Positions 23,272 to 33,292 of a stretch of 64,000 bases of DNA are shown here, piece by piece. The DNA comes from Erigeron canadensis (taxonomy: Eukaryota; Streptophyta; Magnoliopsida; Asterales; Asteraceae), in NCBI RefSeq assembly GCF_010389155.1, contig NC_057768.1, forward strand, positions 4,276,501 to 4,340,500, read 5' to 3'. The notes under the pieces were generated by a model. That model was not told the origin of the DNA and ran no database searches. It saw only the letters and a program-made list of their open reading frames with translations. Positions within the stretch are counted from its first letter, which is position 1, and each line of letters begins with the position of its first letter. A program made the translations under genes and the position numbers.

Positions 23272-24397
23272 GGGTAAGGGTATAGTGCCAAAAGATTGAC
23301 AAATTAGCTAAATTGGCAAATTATCGACGAATCACAAGCCGCCACGTGTCGTTGCCAAAAACAAGCCAAAATTTGCCAAAAGTGATGGTGTAGTGATAAA
23401 AATCTTGTCAATTTAACCAATTTGATAACATAGCAAAGGTAACCGGAATTCGAATCAAACTTGCCGGAAAACAAAAAAAGTGGTCGTTTTTTTATAAAAT
23501 GAAACGTGGGCTCAGAATTTAGGGGTCGGGAATTTCGGAAGTCGGAGACGCCATGGCTGCTAACCCGAAGGGTTTACCCCGCCAAGATACGCCCCGGATC
23601 ATCCGAGTCCCATTTTTACGAACATTTGTTTCATCATCGCCCATTTTTACCGGCAACCTAAAAAACTATTCAACGATATCATCATTGGCTAAAAACTACC
23701 TTTTTCCGGCTACCTATTGCTTTAATGGAACAAAATCCGGCAACGCCGCCAAGGAAAAATTCGGCAACGCTACCGTAACACTACCAAGGAAAAATCCGGC
23801 AATGTAAATATATAAATATACATAAATATACGTAGCAACAGCAGCAGTAAACCAAGAACCCAAGAAAGGGCTCGTCGGAAAACTACAAGCCGTCGTAGCA
23901 ACAGTCTCACCGGAAAACCCAAGAAAGGGATCGCTGAAAAACTGAAGGAACAAGTAGTAAAAATAACCAACTACACCCTTGCAAAGCCAAACAAAGTTTT
24001 GACTGTAAAAAGTGAACGTTTTTGGCCAGCGACGATCGGAAACCCTAAAAAGGGGTTTCGGATCTCACCGGAAAGGGTGATATATCACGTTAGGAGCATC
24101 GGCAAGTTTTATCGGCACGTATTTCGGCAATAGAAGCCAAGAAAAATGTATATCAAGCCTCAAAATCGAAAACCCCCAAATATTTTTTTAGGTTTTCGGT
24201 GAGCACAAGAACCAAAAAAAAAAAACTGTCACAAAGTACACGCTCCCAACGTTCACAGGGATCGGCCAAAACTAGCCGATATATATAGCCAATACTAACC
24301 GATTAAACTTGCCGATGGAGATGCTATAGTGTAGCCGATTAGCCGATGCTTGCCGATGGTTTTTGCCGATAAAACTAGCTGACTACATCCTTGCTCC
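23272..24397. mobile_element. Tourist-like element, family T, copy 1 (1.1 kb)
   Basis: Termini read GGGTAAGGGTATAGTGCC on the left and, reverse complemented on the right, GGAGCAAGGATGTAGTC. Both sides carry TAA (23269-23271 and 24398-24400), the 3-bp target duplication typical of PIF/Harbinger. Subterminal regions are packed with TTGCCAAA, GCCGAT and related motifs in both orientations. It shares ends with 28419-28764 and 46856-47544. There is no transposase; the longest open frames are short and unconvincing. Confidence 0.75.
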
Positions 24398-24400
24398 TAA

Positions 24401-25258
24401 GAATTGACATGTTGATTCCACTAATTCTCTTTTCTAATCTTGCCCCCTGATTTTTCCATATGTCATCATCTTACCATTAGACATATCTTTAAACACACCA
24501 ATTAAGTTGATTTATTATTATACATCGATCAATTGGATGCTTAACTAATACGGAGTAACTTATTAAATACATGCATATATGGGTATGATGCTGAAATGTT
24601 GAGTGCTCAACAACCTATGCCATCCTAGTACTGTTATTGTCTTATGCAGAAATATGACTCCATGAGTTTTGCATATATTAGGATGTTAGTGCTTTTATGC
24701 ACCGAGATTGGAAAAATTGTCTCGTTCATGACAATGTCAATATCATACAAGTGATCATTTGTTTTTGCCCGTTTTTAAATTTATTTGGATAATGTTGTAA
24801 AAATATTAAAATTATATATTGAGAAATCTTATATAAAATAAAATGACATCATCATAGTTTTATTTTATAAATATAAAAGATTAGTAGGTTTATTAATCAT
24901 GTGCTTTTGTTTTTATCAGTAATGTGTTTTCATTTTTTAGTACTATATATGCATTTTTAAGATTTCTAATTAATAAAAATAGTTTAAAGAATAATTGTGT
25001 AAATTTTAAAAGTCAGAAAATAAAAAAAAAATAATGATAAAAAGGGGGAAAAAAATGGTGTCCTACAATTTGTTGGTGTCAATAAAATCTGTTCAAAATT
25101 AATGAAAGGATAAATATTGATATGACGTCAAGGTAACATCTGGAATCCTTTAAGGATACGTGATGCTCTTAAAATTAACCCGAGCTTCCACTATTTATAT
25201 TAAATCGTCATTTTCATAGACTAGTTAGTTAAACATAAATTGGATACAATCTTACTTA
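24401..25258. other. AT-rich intergenic DNA
   Basis: No gene or clear repeat boundary recognised. Confidence 0.4.
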
Positions 25259-25653
25259 GGGTGGAGGGAGCTGAGGGGCGATATGGGTGCGAATGAAGAA
25301 GGTTGCGCGAGTTGGAAAGGGCTTCGGGTGCCATGAAAGTGAGCTCCATGCGAGCTAGGTCGGGCGAGCTTCTAGCTCACTAGGAGATGGATGGAGGGGA
25401 TGAAGACAGGGACCAAAAGTGGCAGGTTTCCAAAGTTATATTATAACCGTTGGAGGACCAGAAGGGGAAGAAGGAAACTGCCAGGGACCAAAGTTGACAA
25501 GTTTCTGAAAGTTTTTTTTTTCTTATATATATTACCCATTTAAACTTTCAAAAACACAACACACACTCTATATTAATTTCTAAAATGGCATTTTATTTTT
25601 TTAAAAAGTACATTACAACATAATTAAAACTACTTAAACCATCATACACTAAT

Positions 25654-26061
25654 TTAAAAGTACTTAACGTTACAATATAATTTAAAAACATAAGAACATA
25701 ATTTAGAAACATTACACCATATTAAACACTCATTTTTTTGTTCGTAAAATGCTTTGGCATTTATGATCAAATGGTTCAAGTTGACGACCGCATCAGCAAG
25801 TTCTTCCATAGCACTTTCAATCTTGTCGATCTTACCCTGCAAATAAGTAAAGTATTGACACTCAAGATTAGTACAATGTCCGGTTTGTATATAATCGATT
25901 TGTTGTTGACACAATTGCCTCTTCACCTTTAGTTTTCGACCAACTGCAACAAGTTCCTTTTTGAACATTCGGTGATCGAGGATATCAGTCATAATACTGT
26001 CATTCACTTGATCGACAGTCATTGGTGGTTTTCGGATAGGGGCATTTGATAAAGAAGCCAT
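25654..26061 (-). CDS. unidentified 135-aa helical protein of the TIR element (left ORF)
   Basis: I do not recognise this family. The frame is intact from MASLSNAPIRK to the stop. The middle, roughly residues 12-60, has TVDQVNDSIMTDI followed by a charged, helix-prone region with KRQLCQQQ. A second helical stretch near residues 72-100 (YLQGKIDKIESAMEELADAV) could be a coiled coil. There is no signal peptide or membrane segment. It resembles the protein encoded divergently in the same element: both have MAS(S), an IMxDI block, and L-x2-V-x3-L-x2-KR-x2-C-x-Q. A TATA-like CTATAAATA (minus strand, 26115-26122) lies about 55 bases before the ATG. The last 25 or so residues are Cys/Tyr-rich and run into AT-rich DNA, so the natural C terminus may be earlier. 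Confidence 0.6.
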   Translation of the reverse strand: MASLSNAPIRKPPMTVDQVNDSIMTDILDHRMFKKELVAVGRKLKVKRQLCQQQIDYIQTGHCTNLECQYFTYLQGKIDKIESAMEELADAVVNLNHLIINAKAFYEQKNECLIWCNVSKLCSYVFKLYCNVKYF

Positions 26062-26114
26062 TTCAGATATATAGAAGTTTGAGTTTTGATCTGAAATATT
26101 TTATAAGGTCTCAG

Positions 26115-26298
26115 TATTTATAGGTAGACTACAAAGACGCTCCTCCAACGTTCAAAATTCAAAATATTTACACCATTAGTCCCTCTAACGTTTGAATTTA
26201 AAATATTTACACTTTCAGTCCCTCAAACGGCCAAAAATTCAAAAACATTTACACTTATAGTCCCTTAACGGCTACCTGGATTGTCACTCTATAAATAG
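26115..26298. promoter_or_regulatory. bidirectional promoter of the divergent ORF pair, copy 1
   Basis: Two outward-facing TATA boxes, TATTTATA (26115-26122, minus) and TCTATAAATAG (26288-26298, plus), frame a 165-bp core. The core holds three tandem units of about 40 bp starting at 26147, 26187 and 26226. Each begins AACG, contains ATTTACAC and ends AGTCCCT. The same arrangement occurs at 36646-36828. Confidence 0.72.
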
Positions 26299-26375
26299 AA
26301 ACCTAGAGCACAAATCAGATTCATCACAATTCTAAATTTCATTCTTCTACAAACTCACTCACTCTTTCTAACTAA

Positions 26376-26880
26376 ATGGCGTCCTCATCATCAAAAAAGA
26401 ATGTTCACCGACCTCGTCTAACCGAAGATGAGATGAAAACATGAATCATGACCAATATCAAAGAGGACACCCTCATTCAAACTGAACTATCTGGGTCATG
26501 GGTTACCTACGAGAAAAAGACGACAATGCGAGCAACAAGTTGCTATTATAGAAGAACCAGGTCGCAAGGTCTCGAAACACGAAGAGACATATTCGTTGTT
26601 TCTGCAGGATGAGAGCAAGAGGGTCAAGAGGGTGGTCGATGATGTTTTTAAGGCCGGTCACACGTTGGGTGACCAATGCACTTGGGTCGAATCGTACGAC
26701 GACAATTGCGGAGAAGACAAAACAACAGACGAAGTCAAATGCCCGCAACACGACAAGTGGTGGCTCAATGAACGCGCTTACCGTAGATTAGGAAAATGTC
26801 AATCAAAGATGAAGACGATGAAGAATAGTGATGTTTTTTTTAAGTTATGCATTGTGTGTTGTTATTACGTACGTGTGTGA
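26376..26880 (+). pseudogene. right ORF of the TIR element, copy 1, broken
   Basis: Counterpart of the ORF at 36908-37297. ATG at 26376 starts MASSSSKK, then TGA replaces the expected CGA after EDEMKT. A 2-base deletion near 26490 (GAACTATCTGGGTC against the longer copy-2 sequence) shifts the frame, which is re-entered downstream as MFLQDESKRVKRVVDDVF through DEVKCPQHDKWWLNERAYRR. A further one-base loss near the 3' end lets the frame overrun. The TGG at the site of the copy-2 stop is intact here. Function unknown. Confidence 0.7.
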
Positions 26881-27233
26881 TTTTACTTTTTAAATGTAAT
26901 GTGTTTTAAGCGTTATGTAATGTATTTTGTTATTAATAAAAGATATAAATTAAAAAGGGTTAGTTATGTAAAGTTTGTAATGTTAAGGATAAATTATTAA
27001 AATGTGAAAAAAAGGTTAAGAGTTTCGATTGCCACTAAAAAAGGTTGAAAAAAGGTTGGAGGGTTGATCATATAATTTGAGCTAAACTTTTTGTTAAAAT
27101 CTTACTATCTTAGTATGTTAACCACTATATGTAGGTGTAGGTGATTTAATCTTTACATTTATGTAGTTTTTGAGTAATTTGATTGGGTATTTGAAAGGAA
27201 ATGAGAGGGTTGAACCTTTCACCTCCCTCCCCC

Positions 27234-27444
27234 TTGTTATCGAGCACATAAAACCAATCTCACCCTTTGTTACATTGATTAAAATATAAAGGATTATACA
27301 TTTATATATACAATACATGCATAGAATGGGTCTCTGCTAAAGAAAAGATGCAAAAACACATGCACTATAAACCATCATTATCTCACATGTTCATGAGTTG
27401 TTTTACCGTATTCTGAATGCACTTTTCTTTTTCCTGTCAGATAA
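27234..27444. other. intergenic DNA
   Basis: Short AT-rich spacer between two transposons; nothing recognised. Confidence 0.4.
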
Positions 27445-27877
27445 TCTATACTATATTATAAAGCAGTTTTCTTCCAGATTTTCAACATTGAGTTGAAATT
27501 CTCAATATTGATTTTAAGTATATTCCCGAAATACCCCTCTCATCTATTCTATATTTATCTAAAATAACCATAATACCCTTTTGCTCTCCTCAAATTTCAA
27601 CCAATCATCTTTTTTTTCTCTCCTCCATAAATCATTTATTCCTCCAATTCATTCAAAATCTTTTATCTCAAAAATCATACGTCGATAAATTATAAAAATT
27701 GTGTGGGTGTTCTTAAAATTTCATGCTCTTTCATTAGAGATGTCATTCGATATACTTTCGACGAATTTTTAAATCCGAGGGCGGAGGGCGGAGACCGTAG
27801 GCATTTGACTATCACACTCTCTGACCTAACTATCACCCCACCATCTTACCGCCGCAACACGCGGGTACTTACTCTCG
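27445..27877 (+). mobile_element. short non-autonomous Helitron
   Basis: The 5' end TCTATACTATATTATAAAG follows an A. The 3' end carries the hairpin CCGCAACACGCGG and finishes CTCG just before a T. This fits insertion between A and T, a 5' TC, a GC hairpin and a CTRR-like end, all Helitron hallmarks (CTCG would be a decayed CTAG). No RepHel protein is encoded. Confidence 0.72.
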
Positions 27878-28415
27878 TAATTTATAAATTCAAATACAAC
27901 CCTAATTAGTCTATGCGATAGGTTATTAACACCAACTTAACAGTGCCACGATTAAGTATGAGGATGGACGTTGTTGTAACAGATGGTGATCGATGATAAT
28001 TATTGTGATGATGATGATGTTGGTTTATTAATAGTTATGTCTTATACGTGATAATTAAGACCTCGGCACTTCATTGGAGATTTTATTGTTTGTTAGGACT
28101 TACTTTTAACGGGAAATTGATATATCTTTCTAAGAAAGTTTCCTGATAATCTTATTTACAATGTAATTATGGCATTAAGTAAAATGATTAGGAGAAAAAG
28201 TTGGTGTATCACACTTAATTGACATTTACACATGACATTAGAAATTAAGATTATTAGGAAATTGAGAATTTATCATTTTGCTTCCTTATAAGTATACTTT
28301 AGGTAGTTTTTTTTTACAATAACATAAAAACATGAGAAATAAATATATACTTTAAATCATACTTCTTATCTCTTAATTATGAATGTATTAATTGTTAGTT
28401 GTGTTGTATTGAGTA
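27878..28415. other. intergenic DNA without a gene
   Basis: AT-rich, with no coding signature or repeat boundary. Confidence 0.4.
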
Positions 28416-28418
28416 TTA

Positions 28419-28764
28419 GGGCCAAGGGTGTAGTGTCAATCTTGTAGCAAGTTGACAAGTTTTGACAACTTTTCAGCCAATAAGAGCATGCCACGTGTCC
28501 AAGTAATTTTTTGTCAAAAACTAGCCAAATCTTGCCAATTAACATATGCTATAATGTCAATTTTTGCCAAATTGCCAAAACTAGCCAAAATTTTCTTTTT
28601 CACAAAAAACAAAAAATAAACGGTCACTTTCATACACTCCCAACATTCATTTGCATCGGCCAAAACTAGCCGATCTTGCTTGTCAAAACTTGTCGATTCA
28701 CGTGCTATAGTGTTGCCAATGTGCTGATTTAGTCGATAGTTTTTGCCGACTACACCCTTGCCCC
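28419..28764. mobile_element. Tourist-like element, family T, copy 2 (346 bp)
   Basis: Ends GGGCCAAGGGTGTAGTG and, reverse complemented, GGGGCAAGGGTGTAGTC. The target duplication is a perfect TTA (28416-28418 and 28765-28767). Internal GCCAAAACTAGCCGAT and CCCAACATTCAT blocks match copy 1, so it is a deletion derivative. It lies 30 bases from the Harbinger element. Confidence 0.85.
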
Positions 28765-28796
28765 TTAGTATTCTATGCGTATTTTAGTCATGCTAA

Positions 28797-30828
28797 TGCC
28801 TCTCCTTATAGGAGCCGCTTCTTCCCCGCTTCTTCCACTATTCATCAGCTTTCTCTCTCCAAGAACACCCCAAGAACATTCCCCTCCTTATACTACCCAC
28901 TTCTTTCACTATTCGTCCATTATTTAATTATTCCATTTTTCTTTTACACAAAATTAATAAAACACATTTTATTATTAAAACAAACACATTACATTTATTA
29001 TAAAATTAAACATTACACTAAAAAACATAAAGTAAATAAATTATGAAAAACGACATTATTAGCAAATTAAAAACTAGACATCAACATTGACGGCCGTGTT
29101 CCGGGAGGTTCCAAACATGTTCGATCAGAGCATTGCGGAGTTGATGGTGAGCCATTCTATCGCGAAGCTCCCCGTACATACGAAGCTGCGTTGAACATCT
29201 TTCAGTCCACGTACGGGTTGGGAGTGTATTATTAGCTATCAACTCTTCTTCAAACTCTGTAATTGCACGCCCGTTATCTTCAACGATCATGTTGTGCAGA
29301 ATCACACAACATAACATGATCCGTTTTATCTTGTTGGTACTGTATGGCCGCGTATATTGTTCAATAATCTGCCAACGACCTTGAAGAACCCCAAATGCTC
29401 GCTCGACATCCTTTCTTGCAGCTTCTTGGTATCTTTTGAACTTGGTGGTTTTCGGGTCCATCGGGCACTTGAATGACTTAACAAGAGTAGCCCATTCTGG
29501 ATAAATACCATCTGCTAGGTAATATCCCTTTGTAAACTGCTCCCCATTAACCGAAAACTCTACTTTAGGAACCCTGTCTTGTAGCAAATCGACGAACAAA
29601 TCTGACTCGTTGAGGACGTTGATGTCGTTGTTCGAACCAGCAGGGCCAAAGTAGGCATGCCAGATTGGTGGATGTCCCTTATGAAGCATTCCCAGAAATC
29701 ATATGAAGCAACCGCTTCAAGCATGATTGGTGGATGTCCCTTATCGCCTCGGGTGTACTGCCCTTGCCATGCCACTAGATAGTTCCTCCAACCCCAATGC
29801 ATGCAATCTATGCTACCAAGCATTCCCAGAAAACCATGAACCTGCTCATGTATGGCAGTGAACCGCTCGATATCTGCTTCCGTTGGCCTTCTCAAGTACT
29901 CGTGTTGATACAGGTGTATCACACATTTGCAGAAAGCGTCTAAACACTGGTAGCCCGTATCTTGAGCCATCTGCAAGTACCCATCTAAAGCATCAGCCTT
30001 AAAACTATACGCTAACTGGCGTATAGCAGAAGTACATTTTTGGAAAAAGTTGAAACCGGGACGACCAGTAGCATCTGTCGCGCCTTTGTGGAAGAACTGA
30101 AAGTGTTTCGGTAGCGGTTCACTGCTTTCAAAGGAGTTTATGTTTCGCACTATGCGCAGAAACATTTCCTTTCGCATTCGGAACCTTCTACGAAACATAT
30201 CAGGTGGGTAAGTTGGTTCTGGCGCAAAGTAATGATCGTATAAAAGCTTTGCGGCAGCCACGTGATCTCGCGAGATCACCCTACTAGTAAACTTGGGTCT
30301 TGAAGAACTTGACGCTTCTTGGTGTTGGTTTTCTTCTTCGTAAAAGATAACGTACGTTAAGACACGCACCTATGGCTTGGGGATTGAAAACAACATTCAT
30401 TTGCGTAACAACATTATTGATTACTTCGTAATCGGTTGATTCGCAATCGTCACTAGAGGATGATGATGATGAACCAGACATTTTTGGTAGTAGTGTGTGA
30501 TGGAAATGCTTTAAAAGTTATAAGAACGGATATGTTTATATTGTTGTGTTTTGAAATGGTAGTATAAATGAGGTTTAAATAGGAGAAAGAAATTAAAAAA
30601 AAATAAAAATTGAACCAACTAGCCGTTGGTTTTAAAATTTGGTTTAAAAAATGTTTTTATTTATTTATTTTGGCAACGGCTACCCATATTTCGGGACCCA
30701 CACACACATTGTCACTCGTCTAGAATTGGGAGAAACACACAAGACGCAAGCCAAGACGCAATGATGCTAATATCGACGACACCACGCCGCGCGTCGGACG
30801 CCGGAAAAACGTCCTATAAGGACGGGCC
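28797..30828 (-). mobile_element. nearly complete PIF/Harbinger element (2,032 bp)
   Basis: TIRs are TGCCTCTCCTTATAGGAG (left) and, reverse complemented, GGCCCGTCCTTATAGGAC (right), sharing the palindromic core TCCTTATAGGA. A perfect TAA duplication flanks them (28794-28796 and 30829-30831). It encodes one transposase on the minus strand, broken by frameshifts. Confidence 0.85.
29081..30481 (-). pseudogene. PIF/Harbinger transposase (HARBI1/ALP1-like), frameshifted
   Basis: DDE nuclease of the element above. Start MSGSSSSSSSDD at 30481. A first frameshift near 30350 precedes EASSSSRPKFTSRVISRD. The DNA-entry region FRRRFRMRKEMFLRIVRNI leads to FLGMLGSIDCMHWGW (first Asp) and GQYTRGDKGHPPIMLEAVAS. 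A second break near 29665-29690 shifts into the frame holding FGPAGSNNDINVL (second Asp) and DVERAFGVLQGRW (Glu), ending at 29081. All three catalytic positions persist. The second break is an insertion of about 29 bp that repeats a 20-base stretch: GATTGGTGGATGTCCCTTAT occurs at 29663-29682 and again at 29725-29744. Other plant Harbingers pair the transposase with a Myb-like second protein; none is seen here. Confidence 0.9.
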
Positions 30829-30831
30829 TAA

Positions 30832-31311
30832 TAAGTTATAACTTATAAGTAACAAGTGCACAGTTGCGGGTGGGGGAGACTAGATCGAACTTGATACTAA
30901 AATATTCGATTAATATCTCATATCAAATAGTTCATTAAATAGTACCGAGTAATTAAATTATATTTATACATGTATCAAATTCGTACACGAACTATTTAAG
31001 GCATTTTCTAGATAAAGTTTAGAGAATCTTGTAAATTCAAAATGTAAATAACAATATTAGACTTACAAACAAATCTATACACTAAAAAGGTGTACTAATC
31101 CATGTAAAACACAAAACATCAATAGAATCTATACTAACAAAGTAAACTAGTGAAATTTTGTTTATAACTCTAGTATTTTTTAAATGTAAAATTACAAATA
31201 AATATAAATCAGTAAACTTTATTTGTAATATGTATAAATAAAACAAGGGTTTTAATAATTCGGGGAGACTCTAGAATTCTCCGGTTAACTACTGTTTTTA
31301 TAATTATATAG
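30832..31311 (-). mobile_element. 5' part of a second Helitron
   Basis: On the minus strand, TCTATATAATTATAAAAACA begins at 31312, preceded by A and directly downstream of the 3' end of the Helitron at 31317-33292. A clear 3' end was not found, so this is an end plus AT-rich DNA of uncertain extent. Confidence 0.45.
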
Positions 31312-31779
31312 ATATACTAAGTTTTTGACCCGCGCGATGTGCAAGTTGTTTAAAACACCGCACAATAACGAAACATTGGTAAAAGAGAAGATATTTTTAT
31401 AGATATTTGAATTATAATTTGAACTCCATAAATAGGTTTGTAAAAAACAAAAGAGTTCACAAATTAAAAGGTGATGATTTATCGAATCACAAATGAGGCA
31501 ACCCCAGTATTCAGATTCGTGAAAACTATGATAAATTAACATTGTAATCAAACGCATAACCAAAACACATGTCAAAACTGCACTTTGTATGCAAGGGTTT
31601 CCTAAAACGCAAATAAATCACAAAACCATCTTTAGTAGCTTCCTATTCATATGCAACAAACTATACAAAGTTTATGATACTTGTGATAGGAATAAGTCGC
31701 ACACATTTTACTGTCTAAAAGATTAAAATATAAAATAAAATGTATATTCTAATTTCTATCTATGATTTTCAATAACGTG

Positions 31780-31955
31780 TTAGAAATTTGGTGTAATTGT
31801 ACCATCCACAACATGTACCCCCTGAATATCAGGACCAAGAATTTTCCAGTCAAATCCAGTATCTTCCAATTTGATTCTACCATTTAGGTCATCCGCTAAC
31901 TTGTCCACTACTCTCCATGGAGCAACCGAAGCATTTGTTCCATAACAATACATAC
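31780..31955 (-). pseudogene. captured exon-like fragment B inside the Helitron
   Basis: Minus strand: an open frame of about 58 codons, MYCYGTNASVAPWRVV through LGPDIQGVHVVDG to a TAA at 31780-31782, preceded by TTTTATAG, which resembles a splice acceptor. Its amino-acid composition is that of a real protein. I do not recognise the family. Confidence 0.5.
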
Positions 31956-32147
31956 CTATAAAATTGCTATATCTTATGAGTGAAATGATAAAAGAGTTAA
32001 TAAATGTGTAGAAAGAGTCCTACGTGCTAAAGAAGAACGAAAAAAACCTTAAAAAAACATAACCTCTGTAACTATAAACATAATAAACCCATATCAAAGT
32101 CCTAATTATACGACTTTAGTATGATATATTAGAGGCTTAAAGTTCAC

Positions 32148-32258
32148 CTTTCTATCAATCATGAGGATGGCCGGATAGACTTGTTCCCCATATAAAGTGC
32201 TCCAGTCAACTGGAGTGAAGGAATCTCGAGGAAAATAAATAGGTATAATCACGGTCGC
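32148..32258 (-). pseudogene. captured exon-like fragment A inside the Helitron
   Basis: Minus strand: 37 codons, ATVIIPIYFPRDSFTPVDW followed by LYGEQVYPAILMIDRK, bounded by TTTTTAG upstream and GTGAAC downstream as in an exon. It is 192 bases upstream (in gene sense) of fragment B, so the two may be consecutive exons of one captured gene. Joining them with the obvious splice sites gives a phase mismatch, so the cargo is probably decayed. Confidence 0.5.
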
Positions 32259-33292
32259 CTAAAAATTGGAAGATGTGATCTTCCAATGTTGGTATATTAA
32301 CACATATGTCCTATTTAATCAATCAAAATGAGACCAATTTCCTAAAATGCATCTACTTTTCGAGTTTGATGTAGCCGGTGACAATGATTCATTAGAATTT
32401 GATTATTTAGTGAATTACTTATATGAAGTGTATGAAAAGTTATATGTATAACTCAAGCTACACAGTTTCCGATAAAAAAAACAATAATTCAGTCAAGAAA
32501 TAAATAACTTGATTTACAACATCATGTCAACCATGGATGTCGTCAATTACCAAAAAAACGAAAAAATGTAGTGGTTACCCACATTGTGTATTTCAGAAGA
32601 CCCAAAAATCTCTTCTGATTTCACTTTTGCAAATCCAAGTGAAGGCATAAGTCTCCATAGCAGTAACTACTCATAAACATTCTTAACACAAAATGGGAAA
32701 ACTAATCAACTATGCAGAAGTTGATTAACATAATTTACATTATTTTTTGAGCTATACCATACATTGTTGCAAATAGAATGAAAGCAATTACACCACTATG
32801 CTTGAATAGTTGAATGTTATTCCACATATACCTAACAAATGCGAGCAATAGTATACATAATCTCCTGGCAGAGTAATTAGGGTTATGAATTGCATAACAA
32901 AAGGCTGGTGAAAGGGTTATTTTGGAATTGGGAAGCAAGTAATAAATCTAATAATGAATTAAACACATAACCACATATTAATAAAGTTAAACAAAGAGGA
33001 ACCTGGAACCTTCATACCTTAGAAGAAACAACATATTCCAACAACTTCAAAGAAGGGTTTGGTTTTTTACAATTCTACAGGATCTAGTAATCAAAGAAGA
33101 GGGGGTTTAGGGTTAAAAAGCTTGTGGGTCGTTAGAGATAAGCGGGTGGACTTTAAGGTCCGCGCGTAGAGTTAAAATAAATATTGTAGAAAAATTTTGA
33201 AGACACCACGTTGGATTCAATCTCACGTGGCCTAGTTTTAATACATCTTTAAGTTGAAGAGGGCGTTAATACTGTTTTAATAATTATATAGA

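Larger units (their letters stand above)
25259..27233. mobile_element. Harbinger-like TIR element with divergent small ORFs, copy 1
   Basis: Left terminus GGGTGGAGGGAGC and the reverse complement of the right terminus, GGGGGAGGGAGGTG, form the TIR. The flanks are TTA (25256-25258) and TTG/TTA (from 27234), fitting a PIF/Harbinger TTA target with decay. It carries a minus-strand ORF (25654-26061) and a broken plus-strand ORF (26376-26880) around a shared promoter. The same layout recurs at 35861-37669. No transposase is encoded, so it must have relied on one supplied elsewhere. Confidence 0.8.
31317..33292 (-). mobile_element. non-autonomous Helitron with exon-like cargo (about 2 kb)
   Basis: The minus-strand 5' end TCTATATAATTATTAAAACA (from 33292, preceded by A) and 3' end GCACATCGCGCGGGTCAAAA followed by CTTAGT match Helitron termini, including the GC-rich subterminal CGCGCGGGTC. 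No Rep/helicase gene. The inside contains exon-like segments at 31780-31955 and 32148-32258. An apparent first-exon end lies near 33010-33060 (minus: TTGTTTCTTCTAAG followed by GTATGA), preceded by a CCCTCTTC-rich UTR-like stretch. Confidence 0.7.

Noticed and set aside
26503..26751. Minus-strand 82-codon frame (also at 37040-37285)
   Set aside because: Shared by both copies only because it is antisense to the conserved right ORF.
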